From Myxococcota bacterium (GTDB lineage: Bacteria; Myxococcota_A; UBA796; UBA2385), in the NCBI GenBank assembly GCA_023150805.1, contig JAKLKF010000057.1, positions 1 to 46,710 of the forward strand: 46,710 bases of DNA, read 5' to 3'. The translations under genes and the position numbers were made by a program. A model generated the notes under the pieces. The model was not told where the DNA came from. It saw only the letters and a list, made by a program, of their open reading frames with translations, and did no database searches. How positions within the stretch are numbered: position 1 is the first letter of the stretch; each line of letters begins with the position of its first letter. Positions 29,583 to 38,112 of this stretch are shown here, one piece after another.

Positions 29583-32085
29583 GTCCCAGCATCGGAAGGT
29601 CCACCGGGCTGGCCGGGCTGCTCGTTCAAGTCGGTCCGTGTTAGAAACCCTTCGCCCGGCGCGTGCCCGGCGCGCCCCTCACGCCCTCGGCAGCACCTTG
29701 GAACTCGCTTTCGCCATCCTCTGCATCACCGCCGCCATCGTGGCCGCGCTCGCGCTTCTGCGAGAACATACAACCAAACCGCCGCCCTTCGACGACGAAG
29801 CTGGCGTTCTGCCACCGAAACCACCCACACGGCACGGTGCCGGAGGCAGGGGTCGCGTGGTCTCGGCGGGACCCCCGGGGTCCGCTCGACCGACTTCGCC
29901 GCCCGCAGCGGTCGCCACCGATGGCAGATCGACCGTCACTATTAGGGCCTCCGCGTCATCCGAGCCGACTCGCCGTGCGGCAACCCCATCGACTGCACGC
30001 TGGATCCCCGCCGGCGAGGAGGTCATCGTCGCCGGCCACCGCCTCCCGGGGGGAATGCTGTACGTGGGCAGCGGGCTGCGGGCGATCGCGCCCTACCGCG
30101 ACGTCGAGCCGTCGCTGATCGATCCCCTCCTGCCCGTCCAGCCAGGCCCCGCGAGCGCGACCGGCGAGGGCATGGGCTATTGGCCGACGTACGCCGACAT
30201 CACGCCGGAGCACCGCGCCGGGTTCCTCCAGTGGCTCGCCGATGGCCGCAAAGCCCCCGATGCCTACATCGGGTACGTATTCCTCTTCTTCTATGGCCTC
30301 GAACGCCGCGCGTTCCACGACCCCGCCAATGCGGCCGACCCGAACGGCCTGTCGAGCATCGTCGCGGAGGTCGAACGCCTGCGGAGCCTCTACAGCGGGA
30401 ACAGTTCCTTCGCTGGGTATGCCGCTGGTTTCCTAAACTTCTGCCGCTTCCGTTCTGGCGACGTGGGTGGGAACCTCCGCTCTGGCCTCTTCGGATGGGA
30501 GGTCCCGGCCGACGTTCGGCTTCGACTCGGCCAGTTCGCCGCCGCGAAGACTCCCATTCCCGCCGATCTGGCGTTCGCATGGGCGTGCAACCTGCCCTCG
30601 GCTCCGAGGCGGACGCCGGCCACGCGTTGCCAGGGGGAGTTCCGCGAACTGTTCGCGATCCGGTACGAGCGCGAGTGCGCGCCGGGCGTCGTGTTGAAGA
30701 ACAAGGGCCCCATGCTCTCTCTCTCCTACCGTCCGGCCAGCCCTGGCTTCGGCGGCGCCATCGAACAGCGGGTGCGCGACGTATGCGACGTGACCAAGGC
30801 CAATGAAGGTGCTGGCGAACGCCTTGCCGCTCTGGCCGATCGCTGCGTGGAGGACCTCGACGCCTATAGTCGCTGGTTGGGCCGGAACGCGAATGCGGAC
30901 GGTCAGGCACTCGCCGGTGTCGCCCTACTGCCGCGGGACCTCTTGCAGCGGCACGGGGCCCCGGCCCTCGCCGACCTCCGGCAATGGCTGGGCGAGTACG
31001 TGCCGCACGATCGACCACTCGTCACCGGGGCATCGGAAGTGCTCGCGCGATGGCAGCCGGGTGTCGGCCAGAGGGTGACGAAAGGCGATGCGACCTTGCT
31101 GATGGCGCTGCTCGAAAAGATGGGTTTTGGCATGGAGCCGGATGTGCGATTCGGTGGGCCGTCTCCATCACCGGCGGGCCAGATCGCCCTGTTCCGAGTT
31201 GATTCCGACTTCTCGGCACCGACCGCCGAATACTCGGGTGTCACGACCTTGCTGCGCTTCGCCGCCGCGGTGGCGGGCGCGGACGGAGTCGCGGAAGGAG
31301 AGGCGAGGTTTCTCTCGGATCACGTCAGCGCGGTGCTCGGTCTTGGGAACCCGGAACGTCGTCGTCTCGCCGCCCACGCCGCGTGGCTCCTGGCGGACCC
31401 ACCGGGGCCGGCGGGGCTGAAGAAGGCCGCAGAGGCCCTCACCCCCGGTCAGCGAGCTGATCTGGGGAGGTTTCTCGTGTCTGTCGCGGGTGCCGACGGT
31501 ACCGTCAGTCGCGCTGAGGTGCAGATGTTGCTCAAGGTGTTCGCTCTGCTGGGCTTGCCGGGCGAAGCCGTCTACACGCAGGTGCACGAGCTCGGTGGCT
31601 CGATGCCCGTCGCACGGACGGGCGCAGCAGACCCCGTGACGGTGCGCCCCGCGGGGCCAGCGGATCGGGAGTTCGCGATCCCCGGGCGGCCTGCGGCCAA
31701 CGCGGTGCCAGCGGCGGCAGCACGTGGCGTTCAACTCGACATGGCCCGCGTTCAGGCCCAGATCGCGGAGTCCGCGCGGGTTTCGGCGGTCCTTGCCGAG
31801 ATCTTCCGCGGGGAGGAGGATGTTCGGCCCCCCACCCCTACGCCTGAAGTGACCTCGGTCGCGGGGCTCGACGCGCCTCACTCCCTGATGATCTGGCGCC
31901 TCCGCGACGTGGTGTCCGTTGGTCGCGCGGAGTGGGACGCCTTGTGCGTGGATCTCGGGATACTGCCCGACGGGGCCATCGACACCCTAAACGAGGCCGC
32001 GTTCGACCGCGTCGGCGACCCGCTGCTCACTGGCGATGATCCGATCCACCTTGATACCAACGTCTACAGGAGCTTGCTGGCATGA
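29581..32085 (+). CDS. Membrane-anchored TerB_N/TerB/TerB_C protein
   Basis: 834 residues if started at ATG 29581 (GTG 29638 also possible; no strong ribosome-binding site). One transmembrane helix (39-60, LELAFAILCITAAIVAALALL) follows a basic N-terminus. A Pro/Thr-rich spacer leads to the TerB_N domain (~140-340: WIPAGEEVIVAGHRLPGGML, GYWPTYADITPEHRAGFLQW, GYVFLFFYGLERRAF). A TerB-like domain appears near FAAAVAGADGVAEGEARFLS and again VSVAGADGTVSRAEVQMLLK. A TerB_C-like end reads WRLRDVVSVGRAEWDALCVD. First gene of a three-gene operon with a P-loop ATPase and helicase; ATGA overlap with the next. Likely a membrane sensor or scaffold. Codons are richer in A/T than in neighbours. Confidence 0.82.
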   Translation: MSQHRKVHRAGRAARSSRSVLETLRPARARRAPHALGSTLELAFAILCITAAIVAALALLREHTTKPPPFDDEAGVLPPKPPTRHGAGGRGRVVSAGPPGSARPTSPPAAVATDGRSTVTIRASASSEPTRRAATPSTARWIPAGEEVIVAGHRLPGGMLYVGSGLRAIAPYRDVEPSLIDPLLPVQPGPASATGEGMGYWPTYADITPEHRAGFLQWLADGRKAPDAYIGYVFLFFYGLERRAFHDPANAADPNGLSSIVAEVERLRSLYSGNSSFAGYAAGFLNFCRFRSGDVGGNLRSGLFGWEVPADVRLRLGQFAAAKTPIPADLAFAWACNLPSAPRRTPATRCQGEFRELFAIRYERECAPGVVLKNKGPMLSLSYRPASPGFGGAIEQRVRDVCDVTKANEGAGERLAALADRCVEDLDAYSRWLGRNANADGQALAGVALLPRDLLQRHGAPALADLRQWLGEYVPHDRPLVTGASEVLARWQPGVGQRVTKGDATLLMALLEKMGFGMEPDVRFGGPSPSPAGQIALFRVDSDFSAPTAEYSGVTTLLRFAAAVAGADGVAEGEARFLSDHVSAVLGLGNPERRRLAAHAAWLLADPPGPAGLKKAAEALTPGQRADLGRFLVSVAGADGTVSRAEVQMLLKVFALLGLPGEAVYTQVHELGGSMPVARTGAADPVTVRPAGPADREFAIPGRPAANAVPAAAARGVQLDMARVQAQIAESARVSAVLAEIFRGEEDVRPPTPTPEVTSVAGLDAPHSLMIWRLRDVVSVGRAEWDALCVDLGILPDGAIDTLNEAAFDRVGDPLLTGDDPIHLDTNVYRSLLA

Positions 32086-33416
32086 CAACGACTCTGATCC
32101 GGCCGCGAGAGCGCGATGCGGTCCTTCAGTCACTCCGAGCAGGCGTCGTGCCGCGTGCCGGGCAGCACCTCATCCAGGTCGGCCGCGCCCGCGAGATCGA
32201 CGCGATGGTCAAAGACATCGAGCGCGTCGCAGATGCCGGCTCGGCCTTCCGTGTGGTCGTCGGGACCTACGGGTCAGGGAAGACCTTCTTCCTAAGCGTC
32301 GTACGCAGCGTCGCGATGGAGAAGAAGTTGGTCACGGTGCAGGCGGACCTGAACCCGGATCGACGCCTGCACGCGACGGCAGGGCAGGCGCGGTCCCTAT
32401 ATGCCGAACTCATGCGCAGTGTGGCGACGCGCGCCAAGCCGGACGGGGGCGCACTGGCCAGCGTCGTGGAGCGGTTCGTGACGACCGCGGTCGCGGACGC
32501 GCGGACGCGCTCGGTCAACCCCGAGGCGGTGATCCGCGAACGGCTTGCGAACCTGTCGGACATGGTAGGCGGCTACGACTTCGCCGAGGTGGTCGCAGCC
32601 TACTGGCGCGGTCATGACTCTGGCGACGACGCGCTGAAGCACAACGCCGTGCGGTGGCTGAGGGGCGAGTTCACAACCCGTACAGACGCGCGCGCGGCGC
32701 TCGGGGTGCGAACGATCATCGACGACGCGACCTTCTACGACCACCTGAAGCTCTTTGCGCAGCTTTGCCGGCTCGCAGGTTTTGGCGGCCTGCTGGTCTG
32801 TCTCGACGAGATGGTGAACCTGTATAAGCTGGCGAACACCCAGGCGCGCACCGCCAATTACGAGCAGATCCTTCGCATCTTGAACGACAGCCTCCAAGGT
32901 GTAGCCGTCGGGATCGGGTTCGTACTCGGTGGAACGCCGGAGTTTCTGCTCGACCCGCGGCGCGGGCTCTACAGCTACGCGGCGCTCCAGGGGCGCCTGT
33001 CCGAGAACAGTTTTGCCACGGAAGGCATGGTGGACCTCAGCGGTCCGGTGATCCGGCTCGCAAGCCTCACCCCGGAGGACCTCTACGTGCTCCTCGGCAA
33101 GCTACGCCACGTCTACGCGGGCGGAGACCCCATGCGGTACCTGATGCCCGATGAGGGGCTCTCGGCCTTCATGGCGCACTGCCAAGCCCGGATCGGCGAC
33201 GCCTACTTTCGCACGCCGCGGGCCACCATTACCAGCTTCGTGAACCTGCTCGCAGTGCTGGAGCAGAATCCCGGCGCGGCATGGGCGAACCTGCTGGAAA
33301 GCGTCGCCATTCGTCCCGACTCCAACCCCGATCTCGAGCCCGCAGAGGGCGAGGATGCAGGGGATGAGCGCACGGATCCAGACCACGATGCCGACCTTGC
33401 CTCCTTCAAGCTCTGA
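32082..33416 (+). CDS. BrxD-like P-loop ATPase (DUF2791 type)
   Basis: 444 residues; ATG overlaps the TerB gene stop. N-terminal RPRERDAVLQSLRAGVVPRAG and HLIQVGRAREID, then Walker A GTYGSGKT (61-68) and Walker B LLVCLDEMVNLYKL (Asp 242, Glu 243). GIGFVLGGTPEFLLDPRRGL and SYAALQGRLSENSF match the BrxD/DUF2791 ATP-binding family found beside BREX helicases. The C-terminus (~370-444) is acidic. Such ORC/AAA-like ATPases are thought to act with an SF2 helicase on DNA. No pglX, pglZ or brxC lies nearby, so this is not canonical BREX. The end overlaps the helicase gene by 62 bp. Confidence 0.85.
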   Translation: MTTTLIRPRERDAVLQSLRAGVVPRAGQHLIQVGRAREIDAMVKDIERVADAGSAFRVVVGTYGSGKTFFLSVVRSVAMEKKLVTVQADLNPDRRLHATAGQARSLYAELMRSVATRAKPDGGALASVVERFVTTAVADARTRSVNPEAVIRERLANLSDMVGGYDFAEVVAAYWRGHDSGDDALKHNAVRWLRGEFTTRTDARAALGVRTIIDDATFYDHLKLFAQLCRLAGFGGLLVCLDEMVNLYKLANTQARTANYEQILRILNDSLQGVAVGIGFVLGGTPEFLLDPRRGLYSYAALQGRLSENSFATEGMVDLSGPVIRLASLTPEDLYVLLGKLRHVYAGGDPMRYLMPDEGLSAFMAHCQARIGDAYFRTPRATITSFVNLLAVLEQNPGAAWANLLESVAIRPDSNPDLEPAEGEDAGDERTDPDHDADLASFKL

Positions 33417-35604
33417 CGGCCGCAGCGGCGGGTTCCATCGGCTGCACCGCGGCATCCAGGAGTGGCTCTGGGACAACGGATGGACGACACTGCGGTCCGC
33501 GCAGGAGCGCGCCATCGAGCCCATCATGGACGGCCGCGACGTCATCATCACGGCCGCGACCGCCGGAGGCAAGACCGAAGCCGCGTTCCTTCCGGTGCTG
33601 AGTCGGGTCGCTGAGAATCCCGGTGGGGGAATCCGCGTGTTGAACATCAGCCCCCTGCGCGCGCTGATCAATGACCAACACCGCCGCCTCACCGATCTCG
33701 GCGCCAAGGTGGATGTGCCAGTGCATCGATGGCACGGTGATGTTCGTGAAAGTGAGAGGCGAGCGTTGCTCAAGGATCCAAGCGGGGTACTCGTCATCAC
33801 GCCAGAGTCATTGGAAGCGATGTTCGTCCTCCGCGGCACCTCCTTGCGTCGGCTGTTCGGTGCCTTGGACTACATCGTCATCGACGAACTGCACGCCTTC
33901 ATCGGGAGCGAGCGCGGCCAGCAGCTCCGCTCGCTGCTGCACCGCGTTGAGGCGGTCGCGCGCCGCAGGATCCCTCGGGTGGCCATGAGCGCGACGCTGG
34001 GGGCCACACAGCAAGACCGTATGGTCGCCGCGAGGTTCCTCCGGGCGGCAGCCGCGGGGGATGTCGTGCTCATCGACTCCCCCGCGGAGGCTGGCGAGCT
34101 TCGACTCGTGGTCCGCGGATTTCGCGCGCCCACCTCAGGCAAGGACGAGCCCGAGGATGAACTTGCCATAGCGCGGGACCTCTACGGCGCGCTGCGTGGC
34201 GCCAAGCATCTGATCTTCTGCAACCGGCGGCGCGACGTGGAGCGGTACGCCGACCTCCTCCGCCGGCTGTGTGAGCAGGCGCGCGTTCCGGTCGAGTTCC
34301 ACGCGCACCATGGGTCCCTCTCCCGTGAGCTGCGCGAGGACGCAGAGCGGCTGCTCAAGCAGCAGGAACAGCCGGCGACGATTCTGTGCACGAGCACGTT
34401 GGAACTGGGCATTGACGTGGGGCAGGTCGAGAGCGTCGCCCAAATCGGTGCCCCAGCGTCGGTGGCGAGCCTGCGCCAGCGCGTCGGTCGTTCTGGCCGT
34501 CGGGGGGGGCCGGCAATCCTCCGCGTCTACGTGTCTGAGGCCGCACTCGGCGACGACCCGGAACCCGAAGACGCGCTCCGCGCCGAGTTGGTGCAGGCGA
34601 TCGCCGTGGTGAACCTCCTCCTTCGGCGATGGTGCGAGCCGCCCACCGAGGGTGCGCTCCATCTGTCGACGCTCCTCCACCAAGTGCTTTCGCTCCTTGC
34701 CCAGCACGGAGGCGCTACGGCGGCGCAGGCGTTCAAGCTCCTCGTGCAAAGTGGGCCGTTCGCGGGGATAGGCCCGCCGGAGTTCGCGGCGCTCCTGCGG
34801 GCGATGGGTGCGAAGGACCTCGTGAAGCAGGATCTCGACGGCACCCTTGTGCTCGGTCTCACGGGGGAACGGATCGTCAACAAGTACGAGTTCTACGCCG
34901 TGTTCGTCTCGCCCGAGGAGTGGCGGCTCATGTGGGGGGGCCGCGCGCTGGGAACCCTGCCGCTCGTCGATCCGCTCAGCGACGACAGCTTCGTCGTGTT
35001 CGGCGGCAAACGCTGGAAGGTCGTCGGGGTGGAGGAGGCGCGCAGGATCATCGACGTGGTGCCCTCACCGGGAGGCAAGCCGCCTCGGTTCGGCGGTTCG
35101 GGCGGTGCCGACGTACACGACGAGGTGCGCAAGGAGATGCTCGCGGTCTACCGCGGTTCCGACGCGCCTGCGTTCCTTGATGGCCGTGCGCGGGAGCTTC
35201 TCGCGGAAGGCAGGAACAACTTCGCCCGCTTGGGGCTGCACCGTTCGGTGTTTGTTCCCCGCCGTGCGGACACCCAGGTCTTCGTCTGGCGCGGAGATCG
35301 GGTGCATAGGACAATCTTGCGCGCCCTCCAGCGTGGCGGCGTCGCGGTGGGATCGACGCCGCTGACGCTCGTGTTCGAGCAATGCGACGTACGCGCTGCG
35401 GAGGCCCGTATCCGCGCACTATTGGACGAACCATTGCCCGAAGCGCGGGTTCTCGCCGAGGGCGTCAAGGCGAAGGAGAGGAACAAGTACGATCATCTCC
35501 TTCCCGCCGACCTGCTCACTCTCGACTACGCGAGCGACACGCTCGATGTCGCGGGGGCGAACGAATGGCTGGCCGAGGCGCTCGGGTCTGACGTTGCGCG
35601 ATGA
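33355..35604 (+). CDS. Lhr/BrxHII-like SF2 DEAD/DEAH helicase
   Basis: 749 residues if started at ATG 33355; ATG 33364 or 33388 are alternatives, and homology starts near 33430. Motifs: Q-like TTLRSAQERAI, Walker A AATAGGKTE (67-75), Ia SPLRALINDQ, II DELH (177-180), III SATLG, V/VI TLELGIDVGQVESVAQIGAP and RQRVGRSGRRGG. The ~350-residue C-terminal region (HLSTLLHQVLSLLAQHGGAT, KYEFYAVF) resembles the Lhr-core WH/Lhr accessory domains. It is the last gene of the operon; with the P-loop ATPase it probably forms a DNA-remodelling machine. Downstream the AbgT remnant begins after 200 bp. Confidence 0.88.
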   Translation: MQGMSARIQTTMPTLPPSSSDGRSGGFHRLHRGIQEWLWDNGWTTLRSAQERAIEPIMDGRDVIITAATAGGKTEAAFLPVLSRVAENPGGGIRVLNISPLRALINDQHRRLTDLGAKVDVPVHRWHGDVRESERRALLKDPSGVLVITPESLEAMFVLRGTSLRRLFGALDYIVIDELHAFIGSERGQQLRSLLHRVEAVARRRIPRVAMSATLGATQQDRMVAARFLRAAAAGDVVLIDSPAEAGELRLVVRGFRAPTSGKDEPEDELAIARDLYGALRGAKHLIFCNRRRDVERYADLLRRLCEQARVPVEFHAHHGSLSRELREDAERLLKQQEQPATILCTSTLELGIDVGQVESVAQIGAPASVASLRQRVGRSGRRGGPAILRVYVSEAALGDDPEPEDALRAELVQAIAVVNLLLRRWCEPPTEGALHLSTLLHQVLSLLAQHGGATAAQAFKLLVQSGPFAGIGPPEFAALLRAMGAKDLVKQDLDGTLVLGLTGERIVNKYEFYAVFVSPEEWRLMWGGRALGTLPLVDPLSDDSFVVFGGKRWKVVGVEEARRIIDVVPSPGGKPPRFGGSGGADVHDEVRKEMLAVYRGSDAPAFLDGRARELLAEGRNNFARLGLHRSVFVPRRADTQVFVWRGDRVHRTILRALQRGGVAVGSTPLTLVFEQCDVRAAEARIRALLDEPLPEARVLAEGVKAKERNKYDHLLPADLLTLDYASDTLDVAGANEWLAEALGSDVAR

Positions 35605-35807
35605 CGGGGTGTCGCAAGCAGGTCCAGGGAAGCGTGGGCACGGGGACTGTCGAGGCGTGGGACATCGCGCCCAAGTCCCCCACACGACACATGTACGGGC
35701 GGCCGACCGACCAGGCCCAGGGCGCCGGGGCTTCGCGGCGCGTGCCCCGTGGGGCCGCAGGGCGTAGCTGGCCGTGCGCTCAAGAACACCGATCCAAAGG
35801 TTCTAAA
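35605..35807. other. Non-coding right flank of the acquired island
   Basis: About 200 bp without a convincing gene. It contains a GCCCCGTGGGGC palindrome near 35742 and an A/T-richer segment (about 35785-35825) that touches the broken AbgT gene. It probably includes the island-chromosome junction; no target-site duplication or terminal repeat could be identified. Confidence 0.5.
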
Positions 35808-36266
35808 TCAGATGTTGACCACGTAGGCGGCGTCGGCGGCCAGGTTGCCCATCATCGCGGCGAAGGCGACCGCCGGCGTGAGCAGGGACCGCGGCGCCCC
35901 CTGGACCGCCAGCCGCATGGCGGCGCTGAACAGGCCCGTGCGCTCGGCGACCCCGGCCCCCAACATCACGGTCAGCACGTAGCCCAGGGGGTGGAAGTGC
36001 GAGAAGGTGACCGGCATCTCGACCAGCAGCTTCTCCAGGTTCTCCGCCGACAGCAGGCTGACGGCGGCGATGGCCTGGCCCGTCGAGGGGTGCGCCACCG
36101 ACACGCCCAGGGCCGCGACCCCGGCGCTCAGCAGCACCAGCGCGGCGACCAGGCCGGCGAAGAGGAAGACCGGGTCGGGCAGCGCGTTGCCGACACGCTC
36201 GACCACGCCCAGCCAGCCCGAGGCCGGGCCGCGCGCGGCGGAGGAGGGGGGTGCGGGGGTGGACAT
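35808..36266 (-). pseudogene. N-terminal remnant of an AbgT-family transporter
   Basis: 152 codons from ATG 36266. WLGVVERVGNALPDPVFLFA, then TFSHFHPLGYVLTVMLGAGVAERTGLFSAAMR and MMGNLAADAAYVV are classic AbgT (p-aminobenzoyl-glutamate/antimetabolite transporter) N-terminal motifs. Full proteins have ~500 residues, so about 70% is missing. The stop comes four codons after the AYVV motif, where the family continues into further transmembrane helices. The break coincides with the edge of the lower-GC island, so insertion or deletion probably truncated it. Presumed non-functional. Confidence 0.8.
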
Positions 36267-36307
36267 CCCCGCGAGCTACCCCGACAAGGCGCCAGCCCCA
36301 AGGGCGG

Positions 36308-37258
36308 TCAGCCCGCCGGTCGCCGCCCCGCCACGAACAGGGCGACGCCGAGCGTGAAGACCCCCATCGCCACCAGCAGCAGCGGGATCCCGTCGTTGCG
36401 CCGCAGCAGGGCCGTGATCACCAGCGCCGGGTCGAAGCCCACCAGCCGCAGCTCCCCCTGGGACCAGCCCGGGCCCACCCACAAGGGCTGCCCCTGCGGA
36501 TCGAGCAGGGCGACCATCGGCGTGCGCAGCGAGGGGTTGGTGCTGACCCGCTGCACCGTCCAGGTCGCCCCGCCCACCTGCAGGCCCTGGCCCGCGGCGG
36601 CCCGCACCGGCGTCCCCTCGACCTCGAAGACCGGCACGGCGCCGGAGGGCTGCGCCCCCTGGACCAGGACCCAGCGCCGGTAGCCGTCGTAGAACCAGGG
36701 CCGGTTGAAGCCCAGGCGCTGGCGGCGGCCCCGCTCGTCCTCCACCACGGCGTCGATGGCCAGCAAGCTGCCGTCCGGCGTGTGGCGCAGGCTGCCCTCG
36801 ACCACCCGCAGGCTGTGGGCCCCCACCGGCGTCGGATCGGGGCCCAGCAGGACCTGGCCCTCGACCCCCGCCGACAGCCCCGCCTGCAGGTGGGCCGCCA
36901 GGCCGACCAGGAAGCCCAGGTGCACCAGGGCCACCCCCCAGGCGCGGGCATCCAGCCGCCCGGCCGCCGCGCGCAGCCAGAAGGCGCGCAGGGCCCCCAG
37001 CGCCGTGCTCAGCGCCAGCAGCGCCGTGCTCAGCGCCAGCAGCCAGAACCAGGGGTAGCGCTCCCAGGGCGCCTGCAGGAAGAAGGTCATGTCCTCGCTG
37101 AAAGGCAGGCGGTCGCGGCTCCTGGGGCTGGGGATGAACAGGCTGCTGGCCATGAGCTGGACCGTCACCAGCAGGGCCAGCACGACCCCCACCCGCGCGC
37201 TGGCCAGGGTGGCGAACAGGCGGCTGTGGAGCAGGCGGCGGGCGAGGGGGCTGGGCAC
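36308..37258 (-). CDS. resB: ResB-like cytochrome c biogenesis protein
   Basis: 316 residues from GTG. Three N-terminal and one C-terminal hydrophobic helices surround a periplasmic region (~130-290), as in ResB/Ccs1 of system II cytochrome c maturation, though shorter than the usual 450-550. Early LASARVGVVLALLVTVQLMA and the late GFDPALVITALLRRNDGIPL plus a terminal helix match ResB order. It pairs with CcsA to export and attach heme to apocytochromes. It begins 7 bp after the ccsA stop. A 21-bp tandem duplication encodes LALSTAL twice in the second helix. Confidence 0.78.
   Translation of the reverse strand: MPSPLARRLLHSRLFATLASARVGVVLALLVTVQLMASSLFIPSPRSRDRLPFSEDMTFFLQAPWERYPWFWLLALSTALLALSTALGALRAFWLRAAAGRLDARAWGVALVHLGFLVGLAAHLQAGLSAGVEGQVLLGPDPTPVGAHSLRVVEGSLRHTPDGSLLAIDAVVEDERGRRQRLGFNRPWFYDGYRRWVLVQGAQPSGAVPVFEVEGTPVRAAAGQGLQVGGATWTVQRVSTNPSLRTPMVALLDPQGQPLWVGPGWSQGELRLVGFDPALVITALLRRNDGIPLLLVAMGVFTLGVALFVAGRRPAG
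36998..37039. repeat. Two in-frame 21-bp tandem copies within resB
   Basis: The unit CAGCGCCGTGCTCAGCGCCAG occurs twice in a row, encoding a seven-residue LALSTAL repeat in the second transmembrane helix. Being a multiple of three, it lengthens the helix rather than breaking the frame. Confidence 0.85.
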
Positions 37259-37265
37259 GGGCGGC

Positions 37266-38009
37266 TCAGAAGGAGTGGATGCTGCCGGTCATGAACGAGG
37301 TGCCGACGTAGGTGAAGAGCACGATCAAGAGGCCCAGCAGGGAGAGCGCCGCGCGGACCGCTGCCGAGCGCAGCGGCCAGTACTTCAGGTGCAGCAGCGC
37401 GGCGAAGTACAGCCAGGCGGCCAGGGACCAGACGATCTTGGCGTCCCACAGGAACCACGCGCCCCAGGACACGATCCCCCAGATCCCGCCGAAGATCAGG
37501 CCGACCGCGAAGAGCAGCAGCCCCACGCGCAGGTTGTCCTCCTGTCGCTGCAGCAGGGTCGCGGCGTCGCGGTGCCCCAGGAAGTCCAGGCCGTCCGCCG
37601 CGGCGGCGACCCAGGCCGCGTAGGCCAGGAAGCTCAGCGGCACGTGCACGGCGTACCAGCCGGTGTACAGCAGGGGCGTGGGCCAGGACAGCGCCGCGTC
37701 GAAGGCCAGGGTCGTGCCGATGAAGGCCGCGGCCACCACCGCGACCAGGGCCCGCCCGCCGCGACCCAGGCGCGGGTAGCGCCAGGTCGCCACGGCCAGC
37801 AGGGCGGCGGCGAAGGCCAGGAAGGCCTCGTACTTGTTGGTCAGCGGCAGGAAGCCGATCTGCAGGCCCCGCCAGGCCTGCAGGGCCAGCAGGCTGAGCA
37901 GGGGCGCCAGCACCAGCCCGCGGCGCCCGCGGCCGGCCGCCTCGGCGAGCAGCCAGGCCAGGACCAGGGCCAGGACCAGCTCGCGCAGCCAGGGGAAGAG
38001 GAGGTCCAT
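37266..38009 (-). CDS. ccsA: CcsA/ResC heme export and cytochrome c synthetase subunit
   Basis: 247 residues, about eight transmembrane helices. The heme-handling tryptophan-rich loop reads WGAWFLWDAK, corresponding to WGxxWxWD in CcsA/CcmC/CcmF. Conserved His residues flank it (YAVHVPLSFLAY; LLHLKYWPLRS). NKYEAFLAFA near residue 59 fits the N-terminal WxxP/YEAF region of the family. With ResB it forms system II. ATG 38009; it heads a two-gene operon, divergent from the MFS gene. Confidence 0.9.
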   Translation of the reverse strand: MDLLFPWLRELVLALVLAWLLAEAAGRGRRGLVLAPLLSLLALQAWRGLQIGFLPLTNKYEAFLAFAAALLAVATWRYPRLGRGGRALVAVVAAAFIGTTLAFDAALSWPTPLLYTGWYAVHVPLSFLAYAAWVAAAADGLDFLGHRDAATLLQRQEDNLRVGLLLFAVGLIFGGIWGIVSWGAWFLWDAKIVWSLAAWLYFAALLHLKYWPLRSAAVRAALSLLGLLIVLFTYVGTSFMTGSIHSF

Positions 38010-38081
38010 CTCGCCTCGCCTATCGAGCCGCGGCGCACCCGACGCGCCGCGCGCAGTGGACAGCGGCGCACGGATGCTGTA

Positions 38082-38107
38082 TTCAAGATATCGATTGAAC
38101 ACTGGAG
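38082..38107 (+). promoter_or_regulatory. Inverted repeat and ribosome-binding site before the MFS-rhodanese-DsrE operon
   Basis: TTCAA-GATATCGA-TTGAA (38082-38099) is an A/T-rich inverted repeat in an otherwise GC-rich gap. GGAG at 38104-38107 then sits six bases before GTG 38113. The repeat resembles operators of ArsR-type sulfur or metal regulators in spacing, but no regulator gene is nearby. If the alternative ATG at 38074 were used the repeat would be coding, so the GTG start is favoured. Confidence 0.45.
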
Positions 38108-38112
38108 CAGCC

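Noticed and set aside
29581..32085. Tellurite resistance determinant
   Set aside because: TerB-type domains alone do not confer tellurite resistance; terC, terD and terE partners are absent and the neighbours are DNA motor proteins.
29581..35604. Complete BREX system
   Set aside because: Only a BrxD-like ATPase and a helicase are present; no pglX methylase, pglZ phosphatase, brxC, brxA or brxB is seen in the window.
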